Shown here in pieces: positions 43,895 to 54,383 of a DNA stretch of 64,000 bases. Every line of letters begins with the position of its first letter. Position 1 is the stretch's first letter. The DNA is taken from contig CM047426.1 in the NCBI GenBank assembly GCA_026168455.1, forward strand, positions 55,043,749 through 55,107,748, given 5' to 3'. The stretch is from Theocolax elegans (taxonomy: Eukaryota; Arthropoda; Insecta; Hymenoptera; Cerocephalidae). A model generated the notes under the pieces. It had not been told where the DNA came from and did no database searches. It saw only the letters and a program-made list of their open reading frames with translations. Both the position numbers and the translations under genes were made by a program.

Positions 43895-44787
43895 ATTGTC
43901 TTTTAAAACCATCCACGCCATTTCCCTCCATACAGCAGCGCTAACCAGACAGCAAAAATATAAAAATATAATTATTTTGAGCAAATAAAAATACTATATT
44001 GTTCAATTAATGTAGTATAGTTATTAAGACCCTAACCAAATAGTTATAAGAAAGTTTTTTTTTTTTCTCCTCTTATCCCATGTCCCATCCCTAAAGAACA
44101 GCTGATATAAGAAGTATTTTATTACACCAAAATGGCAAATTTTCCCAAATAATAAGGGTGGTGAGAAAAAGCAGAGCAAATAAGCAAACAATTTAAAGTA
44201 TATGTAATTATACAATTAAACGGTAATCGACACAAAGAGTTCAAAACGAGGAACTCACAAGCAGCAGAAGGTAATAATTCACCACACCTTATTAATTTTC
44301 TTTTTGTATTTTATAACTTACATAATAATTTGTATAACAGTATGAGTATGACTGCCATCATGTAAGTATGAGGTATGAGAGTATCGCGAGTAGGGATAGA
44401 GCTCTCAAACAAAAGCGAATATTCTATATGATTATGTATATTTTATGTATTGGGGCCAGTCGTCGTTATAGTGTAATTAATTTTAAATTATTTAAAAGCA
44501 GCTAAAAGTTATACACCATACAGCGCGTATACATACACAGATTTCCAGCCAAGCAGCTAGTCAAGGAGACTATATACTATTATACCCCGTACCAATAGCA
44601 CCGGCTATTTGGATATTTATTAAGTAAGCAAGCGTAATTACCCCCACCAACTTTAGCATCATATAAGCATAGGAAATTTGAAGCAAAATTAGCAGCATTG
44701 GTTATATTTTTTTTTTAGCTTAGCATTAATGTTAGCATTTTATTGAAATTACGACTTCCGCGTAATTTCGGTTCGGTGGGGGGGAGT
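43895..44787 (+). other. C' 3' UTR and polypurine tract
   Basis: Matches, inverted, 58304-59170 of element C, including the block aaggtaataattcaccac. It ends with ggtgggggggag (about 44775-44786), the polypurine tract, directly before the LTR. Confidence 0.8.
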
Positions 44788-45114
44788 TGTGACAATGTGC
44801 TTTGCACATGTCAAGTAACGAGCTATCGAACCCACAACGAACACCTACCTACCCATATATAATTCCCTACACCTACCTACCCGCACAGTAAATAAGCCCT
44901 GCCTACCCACCAAGACTAAAAACCCAGTTCCAACCCATGCCGCACGCACGAGCGCCGGTGAGAAGTAGCACGAGGATCCCTAACGTCAACCAGCATGCAG
45001 CTGTAAGGGATTGAGCTAAGGAATAAAGACACATTGGGAGAGGATGCCCAGCGGTCGCGGGAGATCAGCTGAGCCACCTCAATACGCGTGATCGCGGTCC
45101 GTGCGACCGACGCA
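44788..45114 (+). repeat. 3' LTR of C', truncated to 327 bp
   Basis: Nearly the same as 39668-39993 and then stops at cgaccgacgca, where D integrase sequence begins. About 520 bp of LTR and part of D are deleted at this junction. Confidence 0.88.
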
Positions 45115-45715
45115 TTTAACATTTCCTGTCGATGTTGGTAAAGGTCCTAAAAAGTCAATGCTCAATAATTGTTGGGGTTTGTCAACAATAATTGGCTGTA
45201 AAATTGGATAATATTTGTATGTTATCCATTTATTTCTTTGGCAATTATCACACGTTTTTATATAAATATTACATTTTTTCCTTAATTTTGGTGCAAAAAA
45301 AATATTCAATTAACATTTTATAAATTTTACGAGCTCCTACGTGGCCATAATATTCATGTATTTCTTTAATGAAATTTTTTAACATCGATTCGGGTAGCAC
45401 GATCCGAGTTAAATTGTTAAAGTTTTTACAAATGTATCCATTTACGGTTTCGTATCTGGAGTAGTGTTCGTCACTATCCATTTTATTTCTTATTTTAGTT
45501 ATAAACTCGTCATTTTCTTGTAACGTTTTAAGATTTTTGAAATCTATTGATAATTTGCTATTTTTTACCCATTTATTAATTATCGTTGCAATTATAATTT
45601 CGCAATCATTGATATTATCATCTCGATTATTATCAGTGCGAATTAAATAGTCTGCAGCTGAATTTTTTATTCCTGGTATATATTCCAGTTTTAAATTATA
45701 TTTTTGTAAATACAA
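45115..45715 (-). pseudogene. Element D RNase H tail and integrase front
   Basis: First frame (45715-45269): LKLEYIPGIKNSAADYL is the end of the RNase H/connection region, and HEYYGHVGARKIYKML begins the integrase zinc domain. The second frame (to 45115) has CDNCQRNKW completing the HHCC motif and LLSIDFLGPLPTS with the first catalytic Asp. A frameshift near 45285 separates them. The other catalytic residues are lost in the deletion next to C'. Confidence 0.85.
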
Positions 45716-45721
45716 ATTCCA

Positions 45722-46100
45722 TCAGCGGAGTGTAGAATTGCTGAATTTGCTATTTTTAAAAAAATTAAGTGCTTCGTGATCTGATTTAATAATGATTGAG
45801 CTTGCGCCCCGTAGATAAGTATCTAATTTATTAAGAGACCAGACTATAGCTAACATCTCTGTTTCGGTCGTAAAATAATTTATTTCAGAATTTTTAAGCG
45901 TGCGGCTTATAAAAGTCACGATTTGCTCTTCATTATTTTCGTTTAATTGAGACAAGATTCCCGCAATTGCACAGTTCTTCGCGTCTGTGGTGAGTATGTA
46001 CTCTTTATCTTTGTCCGCAAAGTTTAATATAACGTTTTTATCGAACAAATTTTTTACTTTGGCAAACGCAACGAATTTAACATCTTTTCGAAGTAAATTT
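45722..46100 (-). pseudogene. Element D RNase H
   Basis: EYILTTDAKNCAIAGILSQ has the first catalytic Asp; FTTETEMLAIVWSLNKLDTY has the Glu; IIIKSDHEALNFF has the next Asp. The residues of the active site are therefore retained. A frameshift near 45718 cuts it off from the integrase. Confidence 0.85.
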
Positions 46101-47469
46101 AATAAAGGAACGGTCTCCTTCGCATAATTTTTAACGAATTTCGTATAAAAATTAATGAATCCTAAAAAACCTTGTAATCACGTACATCGCGCGGTTTTTT
46201 AAATTTATGGATTGAGTTTATTTTTATTGGATCAGGTTTGATCCCTTTGCTGGTAATAATATTACCGAGAAATTTTATCGCTTGTTTAACAAAGTTTGAT
46301 TTACTGAAATTTAACCTCAGATTACATTTTTGTAATCTTTTGAATAACCTTTCTAGGTGATCTATGTGGTTTTCAAAGTTGTCAGAAATGACAAATAAAT
46401 CGTCGACAAATGTGAGTGAAAAGTTGTCAAGTCCCGTAATTTCTTTGTTCAATCCCCTTAATAAAGCAGAACTGCTTATTTTTATACGAAATGGCACAAC
46501 ATAGACTTTATTGTCGCTAAATTCATAGACATTATTGTCGCAAATACAAGCCGTATATTTTTTACTATCTTCTGTTAAAGCAATTTGCCAAAAGCTATTG
46601 GAAAGATCGAAATTAGACATATAATTTCTGTTCTTACATTGCATGAAGATTTCTTCGACACCCGGAGGGGATTCATAATAGGAGTGTGCGGGTACCCGGA
46701 AAGTCGTTTTAGCCGATTCGAAAACCCGACCCGGCGGGTCGGGTTTGAGTCGGTCGGGCTTCGGGTTTTACCGTAACCCGAAATTTTTCGGCCTGCTCGA
46801 ATGTTTCGGTCTACCCGAATGATTCGGTTTACCCGAATGTTACAGACTACCCGAATGTAACGAACTACCCGAATTTTTCGGACTACCCGAATGTTTCAAT
46901 TCTAATTATTTATTAATTAATATTTCTTTCACTTTTAATGTAAAGAAGATAATACGTTTTTAATAAGAATTGCAAGGGAAATATAATAATAGGAAAATAA
47001 AATAAATAAATTAATAAATAAACCCTGACAGAAATATATCTAATTTTATCAAGGCCTCGAAATACTCGGATTACCCGAAAAATTCGGTCAACCCGAAATT
47101 CTCGGGTTGCCCGCAAATTACGGGTTACCCGTTGAATTTTCGGGTCCCGAAAATGTCGGGTACCCGCCCGAACCCGGTCGCCTCGGGTAGTCGGGCTACC
47201 CGCACACTCCTAATTCATAATCATTTTTATGTTTTTCATTTAGTTGCCGTGCATCTAAACAAATTCTAATTGACCCGTCTTTTTTGGAGACGATCACGCA
47301 TGGATTCTAACATTCGTTTTACTTCGATTTTAACCTTTTCTCGATAATTAATCGGGATTGGGTACGGTTGATTGAAATAAGCTAAATTGTCGTTTAATAC
47401 TAGTTGATACTGGAAGTTTAATAATAATCCCGGTGTACGTTTAAAAATGGACTTAAATTTGAAAATCAA
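46101..47469 (-). pseudogene. Element D reverse transcriptase, split by a hAT MITE
   Basis: The N-terminal part (47469-47266) has AYFNQPYPIPINYREKVK typical of Gypsy RT starts. After frameshifts, IRICLDARQLNEKHKNDYE runs to the MITE at 47212, and GVEEIF resumes beyond it at 46670. YMSNFDLSNSFWQIAL carries the first catalytic Asp and LTFVDDLFVIS the second and third, with FVDD in place of YVDD or YLDD. LGNIITSKGIKPDP is the following block. Confidence 0.88.
46679..47212. mobile_element. hAT-type MITE, 8-bp TSD ATTCATAA
   Basis: Starts TAGGAGTGTGCGGGTA and ends TACCCGCACACTCCTA, flanked by ATTCATAA at 46671-46678 and 47213-47220. An 8-bp TSD and TAGGxGTG-type ends are diagnostic of the hAT superfamily. 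The 534-bp interior contains irregular repeats of TACCCGAA and TTCGG on both sides and no transposase. Confidence 0.93.
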
Positions 47470-48066
47470 ATTATTTAATAACGTTTTTTTGTATATCGTT
47501 TAATGAATTACACTCGTTTATTAATGAATCGATTTCTTCTTTTGAGATATCAAAGTCGTAAACAATTGGATTTATTATTGTTGAAATGAACGTCTCCGTT
47601 TATGAAGTTTTCGTCATATTCAATAACCACTGTCTCGTACTCGTTTGAGTCGACAAACATAGTTTTATAATTTATTTTGCCATTATCGTTACCGATTTGG
47701 ATAAGTTATTTCTTCTTTCTCTGTATTAATTAACATTTTAATTGCTTTTTGTGTATTATATCCGATAATACAATTTTTTACCAATTTTGGTATAACTAAG
47801 TAAATTACTTGAAGTTTTAAACCATTAATATAAGTATTCAACAAAACTTGTTTAGTTATGTGTAAAGATTTTAATCCAGTGGCGCCTTTAATAACTTTGC
47901 CTGAAATTGGTAAAGTCGGTCTTTTAATAAATGAATCTTTAAATTTATTATAAAATTCCTCCGATATGCATGAAATTTCACTTCCGGTGTCGATTAATGC
48001 ATTAACATTAACATTTTCGAGGATTATATTTATTTCCGGACAATAATACGATTTGACTTTAATTGG
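47470..48066 (-). pseudogene. Element D protease region
   Basis: ALIDTGSEISC, with the DTG catalytic triad at 47991-47983, marks a retropepsin. The second conserved block is not cleanly readable because of frameshifts between 47500 and 47900. The protease would process Gag and Pol. Confidence 0.7.
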
Positions 48067-49122
48067 TTAATTATCATCTTTTTTCGGATCGATATCACAA
48101 ATTAGATCATTGTGTGGATCTGAGCAAATAGTGAAAACGTTTATTCTATTTGTCTCACTATTATTAATTAAATTTTTACTCGCAGCATTTTTTTATTGCT
48201 TTTTTGTGACGTATAAGCTTTATTTTATCCCGTTTAGTTGCATTTTTATTTCTTTCTTTATTAGTTTTTCTTTTCAGGGAATCCGAGTTAGAAAATGCAA
48301 CTAATTCGCGTTTCCCTTATGATCTGCGTGAATTACAGCTTCTATATTCTCGAATGACTCGTCGATTCCGCTTACATTCTCGGTATTTTCCGATTTATTA
48401 CCTTGATTGCCTTTTTTGGCGAACGTTGGTTTAATTATTTTTTTGTTTGATTTTTGCTCTAATTGAATCGAATTTACATTGGGTGTACTATTGCGATTCC
48501 AATGAGTATTTTGATTAGACGATTGTCTGTTATAATTTTTATTAAAATTATTGCTTTTATTTGTATCGAATTCTTTTTTCGAAAAATCGTAATTTTTGTT
48601 ACTATTTTGATTTATTCCTGGTTTGTTAACGGGTTGATCAAAACGTCTTTTTGATTAAGTTCTGAATCAAATTCATTTAAAATTTTAAATAAGTCTGCTT
48701 ATCGCTAATTTTTTCTATTAATTTAGCTTCCGTGAGCATTGTGTCGATTTCTCGAGCTAGTCCCAGGATATTCGTGGCATATTCCACACGAGCACCTTGA
48801 TTTGGAAAATATTGTCCAAACTCGATCTTTCATCTAGCATGATGTTGCATATTATTGTTCCAATACCTATCTTTAAATTTATTTTTAAAATCTTTAAAAT
48901 CGATAATATCGGAATCTAATAAATACCACCAGTCTTTCGCGGTTTTTGTAAATGCTTGGGACAAAATGCATATCATAACATCGCGTGATGTAGCAGTGCT
49001 TACAATGTATTTCTCAAGTTCGTTTAAGAATCGCATAGGGCGTTCTTCTGACGATTCTCCTGAGAATTTAGGACGTTGTAACCTTATTTTTGGTACATAT
49101 TCTCCTATTACATTACATACTA
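48067..49122 (-). pseudogene. Element D gag remnant
   Basis: VPKIRLQRPKFSGESSEERP and FLNELEKYIVS, then TKTAKDWWYLLDSDI and FKDFKNKFKDRYWN (49110-48830), match the retrotransposon gag family. Downstream frames to 48067 are Asn/Lys/Gln-rich and broken; I see no CCHC knuckle. The N-terminus, leader and primer site are gone, with the 5' LTR joined directly at about 49123. Confidence 0.75.
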
Positions 49123-49739
49123 TTACAGTATTAATTATTATATTGTTTAGATATAATACTCGTAGTGTGATGTTTCACAAGATGCATTATTTATGCATAA
49201 ATATAGTTACGCTAGTGCTATATTATTGTAAAACTTACAGTTTTATTGAAAATTGGTTTGATGCCAATTTTCATTGTAAATTGTAATAAATAATAATTTC
49301 AAAAGTTATATTTAAGTGTAGTTACACTCAAAATATTTAACTGAGTTTAAATAATTAATAAAAATTGTTTAGTTAATTAGTTATTAACAACTTTGTCATT
49401 TTTGGTGTTATCGGATTGATGTTTGAACCAAAAATGGCAAATATGTAAAAAAAAATAATAAAATTATAAATTTTACAATTTTCGACATTTTAATGTTTAA
49501 TCTAATTATTTAAACATTAAAAGTGAAATAAAAAAATCTGCACTGGTCGGGGATCGGACCCCGTTGTAGCGCGTATCAGTCGGATACTCTACCGCTTGAC
49601 TATCTTAGTTTCTTATACGAGAAGATCCGATATGTCTACATTAGCTAATAGGCAGTATTAGCTTATGTAGCAATGCTTTTTACGCTATTTATCTATAATA
49701 AAAGTTTGAAATTTTGTATATCAAGTTTGGGATGTCACA
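49123..49739 (-). repeat. 5' LTR of element D, truncated
   Basis: Starts TGTGACATCCCAAAC in element sense and matches the 3' LTR without the E insertion. It includes the tRNA-like module (A box 49602-49592, B box 49560-49550, T7 49536-49530). Confidence 0.8.
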
Positions 49740-50108
49740 ATATATATATATATATCAATTGTGGCGAACTTGCACTTTTTTTGAGTTGAATATTGACATG
49801 TAGTTTATATAACATTCACCTTGGAATTAGAAATTCTAACCCAAAAGAATAAATTCCAGACATAATTAGCAACGAATGTTACATATAATATTCTATAGTA
49901 GAAGTTGATAGATTTTGAGTTAAATAGTGGTAAACCCAGCTGGTGTTGAAAAAAACTTGGAAAAATTTTTGAGGTTAGAATAACTTATGAGCAAATAAAT
50001 TCTAGTATCTAAAAATTTTTTTCTGTATTCTGAGAAATATTTGTAATATGTACCCAAAATTTGGTGCATATTAAAATTTTGATCGAACCAGTTCAAATGG
50101 AATACCCC
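49740..50108. mobile_element. TA tract and diverged F-like repeat
   Basis: After (TA)n, a non-coding repeat ends with gaaccagttcaaatggaataccccatatat, similar to the F terminus taccacttgacgtgaaatagcccatatat. The middle is too diverged to align by eye. Confidence 0.4.
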
Positions 50109-50650
50109 ATATATATATATATATATGTATAGAGCGATTATTAAAAAGATTTCGTCGCGGCCACCGCCGCCGCAGTTCAGAAATTTTCTGAATTCGTGGT
50201 ACAGGGCGGTCGCGAAATAGAAAGTATGTCCCATTAGACTCTACATCTATCTATATGATTAAAATCTACATTAATAATAATGTGAATTCGTGATGCAGGG
50301 TTGTCGCCAAATAGAGAGTATGTCCCATTAGACTCTACATCTATGTATATTATTAAACAATTTTTATGGTTCAGGGTGGTTTTTTCAATAATTTGCGTGT
50401 TACAGATAAGACTTATTAAAAAAATCTGTTCGTTCTATATTTCTGAAACAGCTGCAGTGGTATGCACTAGACGTGAAATTGAAATATACAGGGTGGTCTT
50501 TTTCTATCGTATGTTTGAAACCTAGTATGCGTAATGGGACTTATCTACTACTGTACGTCGGACTCTAATTGCAGACTATTAAACATATTATTTCTAAATT
50601 TTAACTCGTGCGTGGGTGTTAATTTTGAAAGTCACCTGTAATATTGACAT
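50109..50650. repeat. GC module and ~93-bp direct repeat
   Basis: ccaccgccgccgcag near 50160 is a relative of the GGCGGC module. The block from gaattcgtggtacaggg to tattaaa (about 50190-50264) recurs, diverged, at about 50283-50356, sharing tatgtcccattagactctac. Two further tracts, cagggtggttttttc and cagggtggtctttttc, follow. No coding. Confidence 0.55.
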
Positions 50651-50840
50651 GATATTATAAAGTACGAGGTTTATTTTAGACCTGCAGTAATATGTTTAAG
50701 CTTTGACACTTTTTACAATTCCATAAAATCAGTTATTGTACAAAAATCCCAAAATCTGTTCTGCCAATTTAAAAAACGTAAATACATTGGTATTTACATA
50801 TTACTGCAGGTCTAAAATAAACCTCGTATTTTATAATATC
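50651..50840. mobile_element. 190-bp hairpin MITE
   Basis: The 44 bases at 50651-50694 (gatattataaagtacgagg and on) are repeated inverted at 50797-50840 with one mismatch. The 102-bp loop is AT-rich. No TSD can be separated from the AT-rich flanks. Confidence 0.75.
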
Positions 50841-51619
50841 AATTAATCATAATTTTGTATCAAGCATTAATTACTGATGTTTTCATAATTATTTATAACT
50901 TTTGAATTAAATAATATTTAAAGTATTTAACGTAAATACATAAAACGTTTGTCACGCAATCACAAACCTTTTTCCTATTGTACAAATAACAAGTTCTTCG
51001 ACGAATTGTAATGATAAATGTACAAAAAAGAGTAAAATAGCGAAAATAGGCCAAAAATTGTTATTAAAAAAATTAAAAAATAAAATTAAAAATTTCTTTA
51101 AACTATATTTCTATTAGTTTTAATACTTACCTATAATATGGATATTATCTGTGATAACAATCAAAATACAAGACATTTTAGGCCTTGCAATAATCCGATA
51201 AGTCTTGCGCAAGAATGCAAAAAAAATATTTTCAAACGTTAATAAACGTGTACGAAAGTCAAATATCCATTGCAATAAGTACGGGATCATTTTCTACCCA
51301 CAAATTTTAGGTCAAATTTAAATAAGCCAAATTAACTTTTTAAAATAAACCACAAACAGAAAGAAAGCTTATACCAATACAAATCTAACCGCGTTAGGTT
51401 TTTTTAAAAATATCAAAACTGTTAATTTGGTAGCATTTAGAAAATGTGCAAAATTTTAAAAAACAAGGGTTTATATTTAGCTGTGTCAAAATTATTGTTG
51501 ACAAAATAATGGTATCCTATATAGCTAGATTAAAAGTCTATAGTAATGCAAAGAGTTTGTCCTGAACTGAATAAGAAAATATTAATTTCTCGAATTTTGG
51601 TGCTACTTTGAAAGATCTA
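50841..51619. other. AT-rich spacer
   Basis: No repeat partner in the window, no splice-bounded coding segment and no long inverted repeat seen. Confidence 0.45.
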
Positions 51620-52004
51620 CATCTTTTAGACAGTATTAGGTTACCAGAGTCCGGAGCAGAATTGCTGATTTTCACTATTTAAGGTTTAAATGGCTTACAA
51701 GAGTGTGACAGCATACATTTATGTCTTTAAAAGTATTTTTAATGAAAAGTTCGGAAAATTATACAAAAAAAGTCATACTTATGTTTTTAGTGAAAAATGC
51801 ATCCCCTGGGAGCTAAAAATTCATGAAAATGGGCATATAATGCAAAAAAGTGCTAAAATGTCAACTTGACACTCTGTAACTTAAAATTATGGCCCAGAAA
51901 AAATCTGAAAAAATTCAGGAGAACTACTGGATACCTCTAAAACATATTCCCACAGTTATAGCAATATTTATTTTTTTCATCTTCGATGTCACAGAGAACC
52001 ACCC
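51620..52004. mobile_element. Single arm of foldback I
   Basis: Matches 2446-2833 with few differences and ends with the same terminus GTCACAGAGAACCACCC before a TA tract. The opposite arm is absent. Confidence 0.85.
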
Positions 52005-52022
52005 ATATATATATATATCTAT

Positions 52023-52737
52023 TTTAACGGTGCATGTCGGGTTTTCTCCAATAATGCACGGAGATAGCGTGAGTAGGGGTAACCCCGAGATCGCGCGTGA
52101 AGAACTTACCTTCGCGCACGATCGGACCTCTCGTGTGCTTTGACGACGGCTTGCCGATACCTCAACAGCTACCGTGTACGTTGATATGGGCTTTAGAGTA
52201 AGTCCACTTCCGGAAGTACGATTTTAGGATTGGCAGACAAGTACCGCGGGCTCGTCTGCTTACCGGACTAGGGATCGGGATTCCTGGGTTAATACGGGAT
52301 ATCAAAATGATACGAATCGTAAGATAAAATAGAATTCAAATTTATTCACTGGTTCATGATACAACACAATAGTTGAATCGCGAACGCGCGAAATGATATA
52401 GTTGTTCGGGCAGCCTGAACGCAATCGCGGGGGGTTATAACCCGGACGCGGGATCGCTTTTCGAAGAGATTACGCGGGAGTTACTCGGGCACGTTATCCT
52501 CGTCAAAAGGAAAAAACTCTAACCTGGCTTATACTCGAAGCAAACCTCCTCGTGTCTCGTGAGTGGTACCACGCAGTCGTCGGCGGCGTCACTCCAATAT
52601 CTTCGAGGACCTTCCGGCTCGGCGGCTCACGCGAGAATATCTCTTCCTGATTCTCTCTCGTTCCCCCTCCCTTCCGTATTACGGGCCTCGCGTCGGAGAA
52701 CCATGACGAGTGGCTCGCGCTATCGTCACTCGTCACA
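52023..52737. repeat. Solo LTR E2 (715 bp), TSD CTAT
   Basis: Second copy of LTR E, with TTTAACGG in place of TGTAACGG at the left end and CACTCGTCACA at the right. CTAT flanks it at 52019-52022 and 52738-52741. Confidence 0.88.
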
Positions 52738-52742
52738 CTATA

Positions 52743-52800
52743 ATATATAAATATCTCACCGCCGCCGCCGCCGCTGTGTCTAAGAATTCAGGATTCAACA
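52743..52800 (-). repeat. GGCGGC module, minus orientation
   Basis: On the minus strand it reads gttgaatcctgaattcttag, acac, then repeated GGC and a TATTTATATATTA tail: the same order as at 28394-28456 and 23551-23601. Confidence 0.75.
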
Positions 52801-52835
52801 TATATATATGTTTTATATATATATTATATATATAT

Positions 52836-53045
52836 TATAACGGGTATGGATTTCGAGTGTCGGCGTAGGTAGGTCCCTGGATTATCGGCGACGTTCGTCG
52901 ATAGGACCAAGTCGACTAGCCGGGATAATTGCGAATGGTAGCGCAGTGGTGAGGCTTCTGCCTCGCGCTCCCGGGATCGTAGGTTCGCGCCCCGATACCT
53001 TCGTTGATTTTTTTATTCCTTATGTTCAATCCGTACCGCGTTACA
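52836..53045 (+). repeat. Left LTR of the TRIM
   Basis: Contains A box TAGCGCAGTGG (52939-52949), B box GGTTCGCGCCC (52982-52992) and T7 (53008-53014). Confidence 0.88.
52930..53014 (+). promoter_or_regulatory. tRNA-like Pol III promoter and terminator in TRIM LTR
   Basis: TAGCGCAGTGG matches the A-box consensus fully. Thirty-two bases further, GGTTCGCGCCC matches the B box except one position. A T7 run lies 15 bases after it, where Pol III would stop. The stretch cttctgcctcgcgctcccgg between the boxes resembles tRNA-derived SINE heads. Both LTRs carry it (second copy 53570-53654). Confidence 0.78.
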
Positions 53046-53475
53046 AATGGCGCCCAACTCAAAAACCCACTTGCCAGAAGAGACGAAGAAATTTATCTTC
53101 GCCTGGCTCATTTTCGACCAAAGTCGGTTACAAACTCCCATCCCCACCACCATAGTCCCGGTGGATTTCCCCGCGAGAACGTCAAAACGTGCGGAGGTAC
53201 GACTGTAGGAGAAAAGCCTACGTTTCTCTCTCCACAGTGTGTATACGTATACGCAGAACACCTCCAAGGTTGGCACTAGACGTAGGGGAGCTTGAGTTTC
53301 TGGGATCTCAAACGTGGCGGTGCAAACGCACGGCTACCTCTAACGAGGCTCCCGGTGCTCAGAAAAACGGTCTTCTTGACACCGGTCGAGCAGGGACAAC
53401 CTTCGCCTTTCTAGCTTTGATGATCGAAGTGATTAAACGGCTCCCCGAGGGCGTAGGTCGCGTTTGGGTGGGGCA

Positions 53476-53685
53476 TATAACGGGTACGGATTTCGAGTGT
53501 CGGCGTAGGTAGGTCCCTGGATTATCGGCGACGTTGGTCGATAGGACCAAGTCGACTAGCCGGGATAATTGCGAATGGTAGCGCAGTGGTGACGCTTCTG
53601 CCTCGCGCTCCCGGGATCGTGAGTTCGCGCCCCGATACCTTCGTTGATTTTTTTATTCCTTATATTCAATCCGTACCCCGTTACA
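53476..53685 (+). repeat. Right LTR of the TRIM
   Basis: A box 53579-53589, B box region 53621-53632 (gagttcgcgccc), T7 53648-53654. Ends CCCCGTTACA before TA-rich DNA. Confidence 0.88.
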
Positions 53686-53771
53686 ATATATATGTTTTAT
53701 ACATACATGTTATATATGTATATAGTATATATGTGTGCGTGTGCGTGTGCGTGTGCGTGTGCGTGTGTATG
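53686..53771. repeat. TA and GTGCGT microsatellite
   Basis: TA-rich sequence then five or more GTGTGC units. Confidence 0.9.
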
Positions 53772-54270
53772 TGTTATGCCCTAAAAAACATGAAAATTAG
53801 TGATTTATGATGTTTATGAGGCATAACTTACAACAGAGGTCTTGGCCAATAAGCTAACCACCGCCATTCGAAAGCTCTCGAATAATGTGTTCTTTTGAGC
53901 GGTGTTAGATCAAAATCGATTGCGGCGTGGTCGCCTTTTTTTGATATTCAATATTTCCGGGCGTTCTATCTCTTCGAGATTTTAAAATTATGAACTGTAA
54001 CCCAGTTAGATAAGTTCTAAAGATTATTTTGAACAAAAGTTGTTTATAATGTTTTTTCAAAAAAATCAATAGATTTTGAGATAAAAGGCTTTAAAAATAG
54101 TAATTTTTCTAAAAAATTGAAAAATTTCCATTTTCCTGGTGAAATAACTCTTAGACAAATTATTTTTAACACCTAAATTTTTTTTCTATCTTCTGGAAGA
54201 GATTTCCAGCCTGTTCTCAAATTTTGTAGCGATTTAAAATTTTCATCGTACCACTTGATGTGAAATAGCT
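53772..54270. mobile_element. Repeat F, second copy
   Basis: Matches 24822-25320. The first arm of the terminal hairpin is eroded, the second (cataacttacaacagaggtc) partly kept. Confidence 0.65.
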
Positions 54271-54330
54271 CATATATATATGTGTGTGTGCGTGTGTGTG
54301 TTTGTGTGTGTGTGCGCGGCGGAATATTTA

Positions 54331-54380
<50 letters not shown>
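54271..54380. repeat. TG and TA microsatellite
   Basis: TG/CG units, gcgcggcggaatatttattt, then a long TA run into which the next LTR is inserted. Confidence 0.9.

Positions 54381-54383
<3 letters not shown>

Larger units (their letters stand above)
39668..45114 (+). mobile_element. Gypsy C', pol-less relative of family C, nested in D
   Basis: Reads on the plus strand: 5' LTR 39668-40511, primer site, 1.3-kb leader, one gag-like frame with three stops, a long 3' UTR, a G-rich polypurine tract and a truncated 3' LTR (44788-45114). It shares LTR ends, the nucleocapsid part and the 3' UTR with element C, but has no protease, RT or integrase. It sits inside the integrase of D. The right end is deleted, so no TSD can be read. 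Confidence 0.85.
36166..49739 (-). mobile_element. Gypsy element D, heavily nested
   Basis: A minus-strand LTR retrotransposon. The 3' LTR is at 36166-38147 and the truncated 5' LTR at about 49123-49739. Flanks are ATAT at 36162-36165 and 49740-49743. Going from right to left: gag fragment, protease, RT, RNase H, integrase, then an extra downstream ORF before the 3' LTR. Later insertions are solo LTR E, the whole C' element and a hAT MITE; removing them gives a normal Gypsy order. Multiple frameshifts make D inactive. Confidence 0.8.
52836..53685 (+). mobile_element. TRIM: 850-bp LTR retrotransposon without genes
   Basis: Two 210-bp LTRs (52836-53045 and 53476-53685) begin TATAACGGG and end CGTTACA. 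Between them are 430 bp starting with the primer site aaTGGCGCCCAACTC and ending with the purine-rich gggtggggca. ATAT flanks both sides (52832-52835, 53686-53689). The LTRs differ at few positions. The interior has no gag or pol motif; its open frames are short and unlike any family I know. It must depend on proteins from a Gypsy element. Confidence 0.88.

Noticed and set aside
53189..53512. 107-codon gene inside the TRIM
   Set aside because: No recognisable motif, and the frame runs into the right LTR; the TRIM interior shows no gag or pol.
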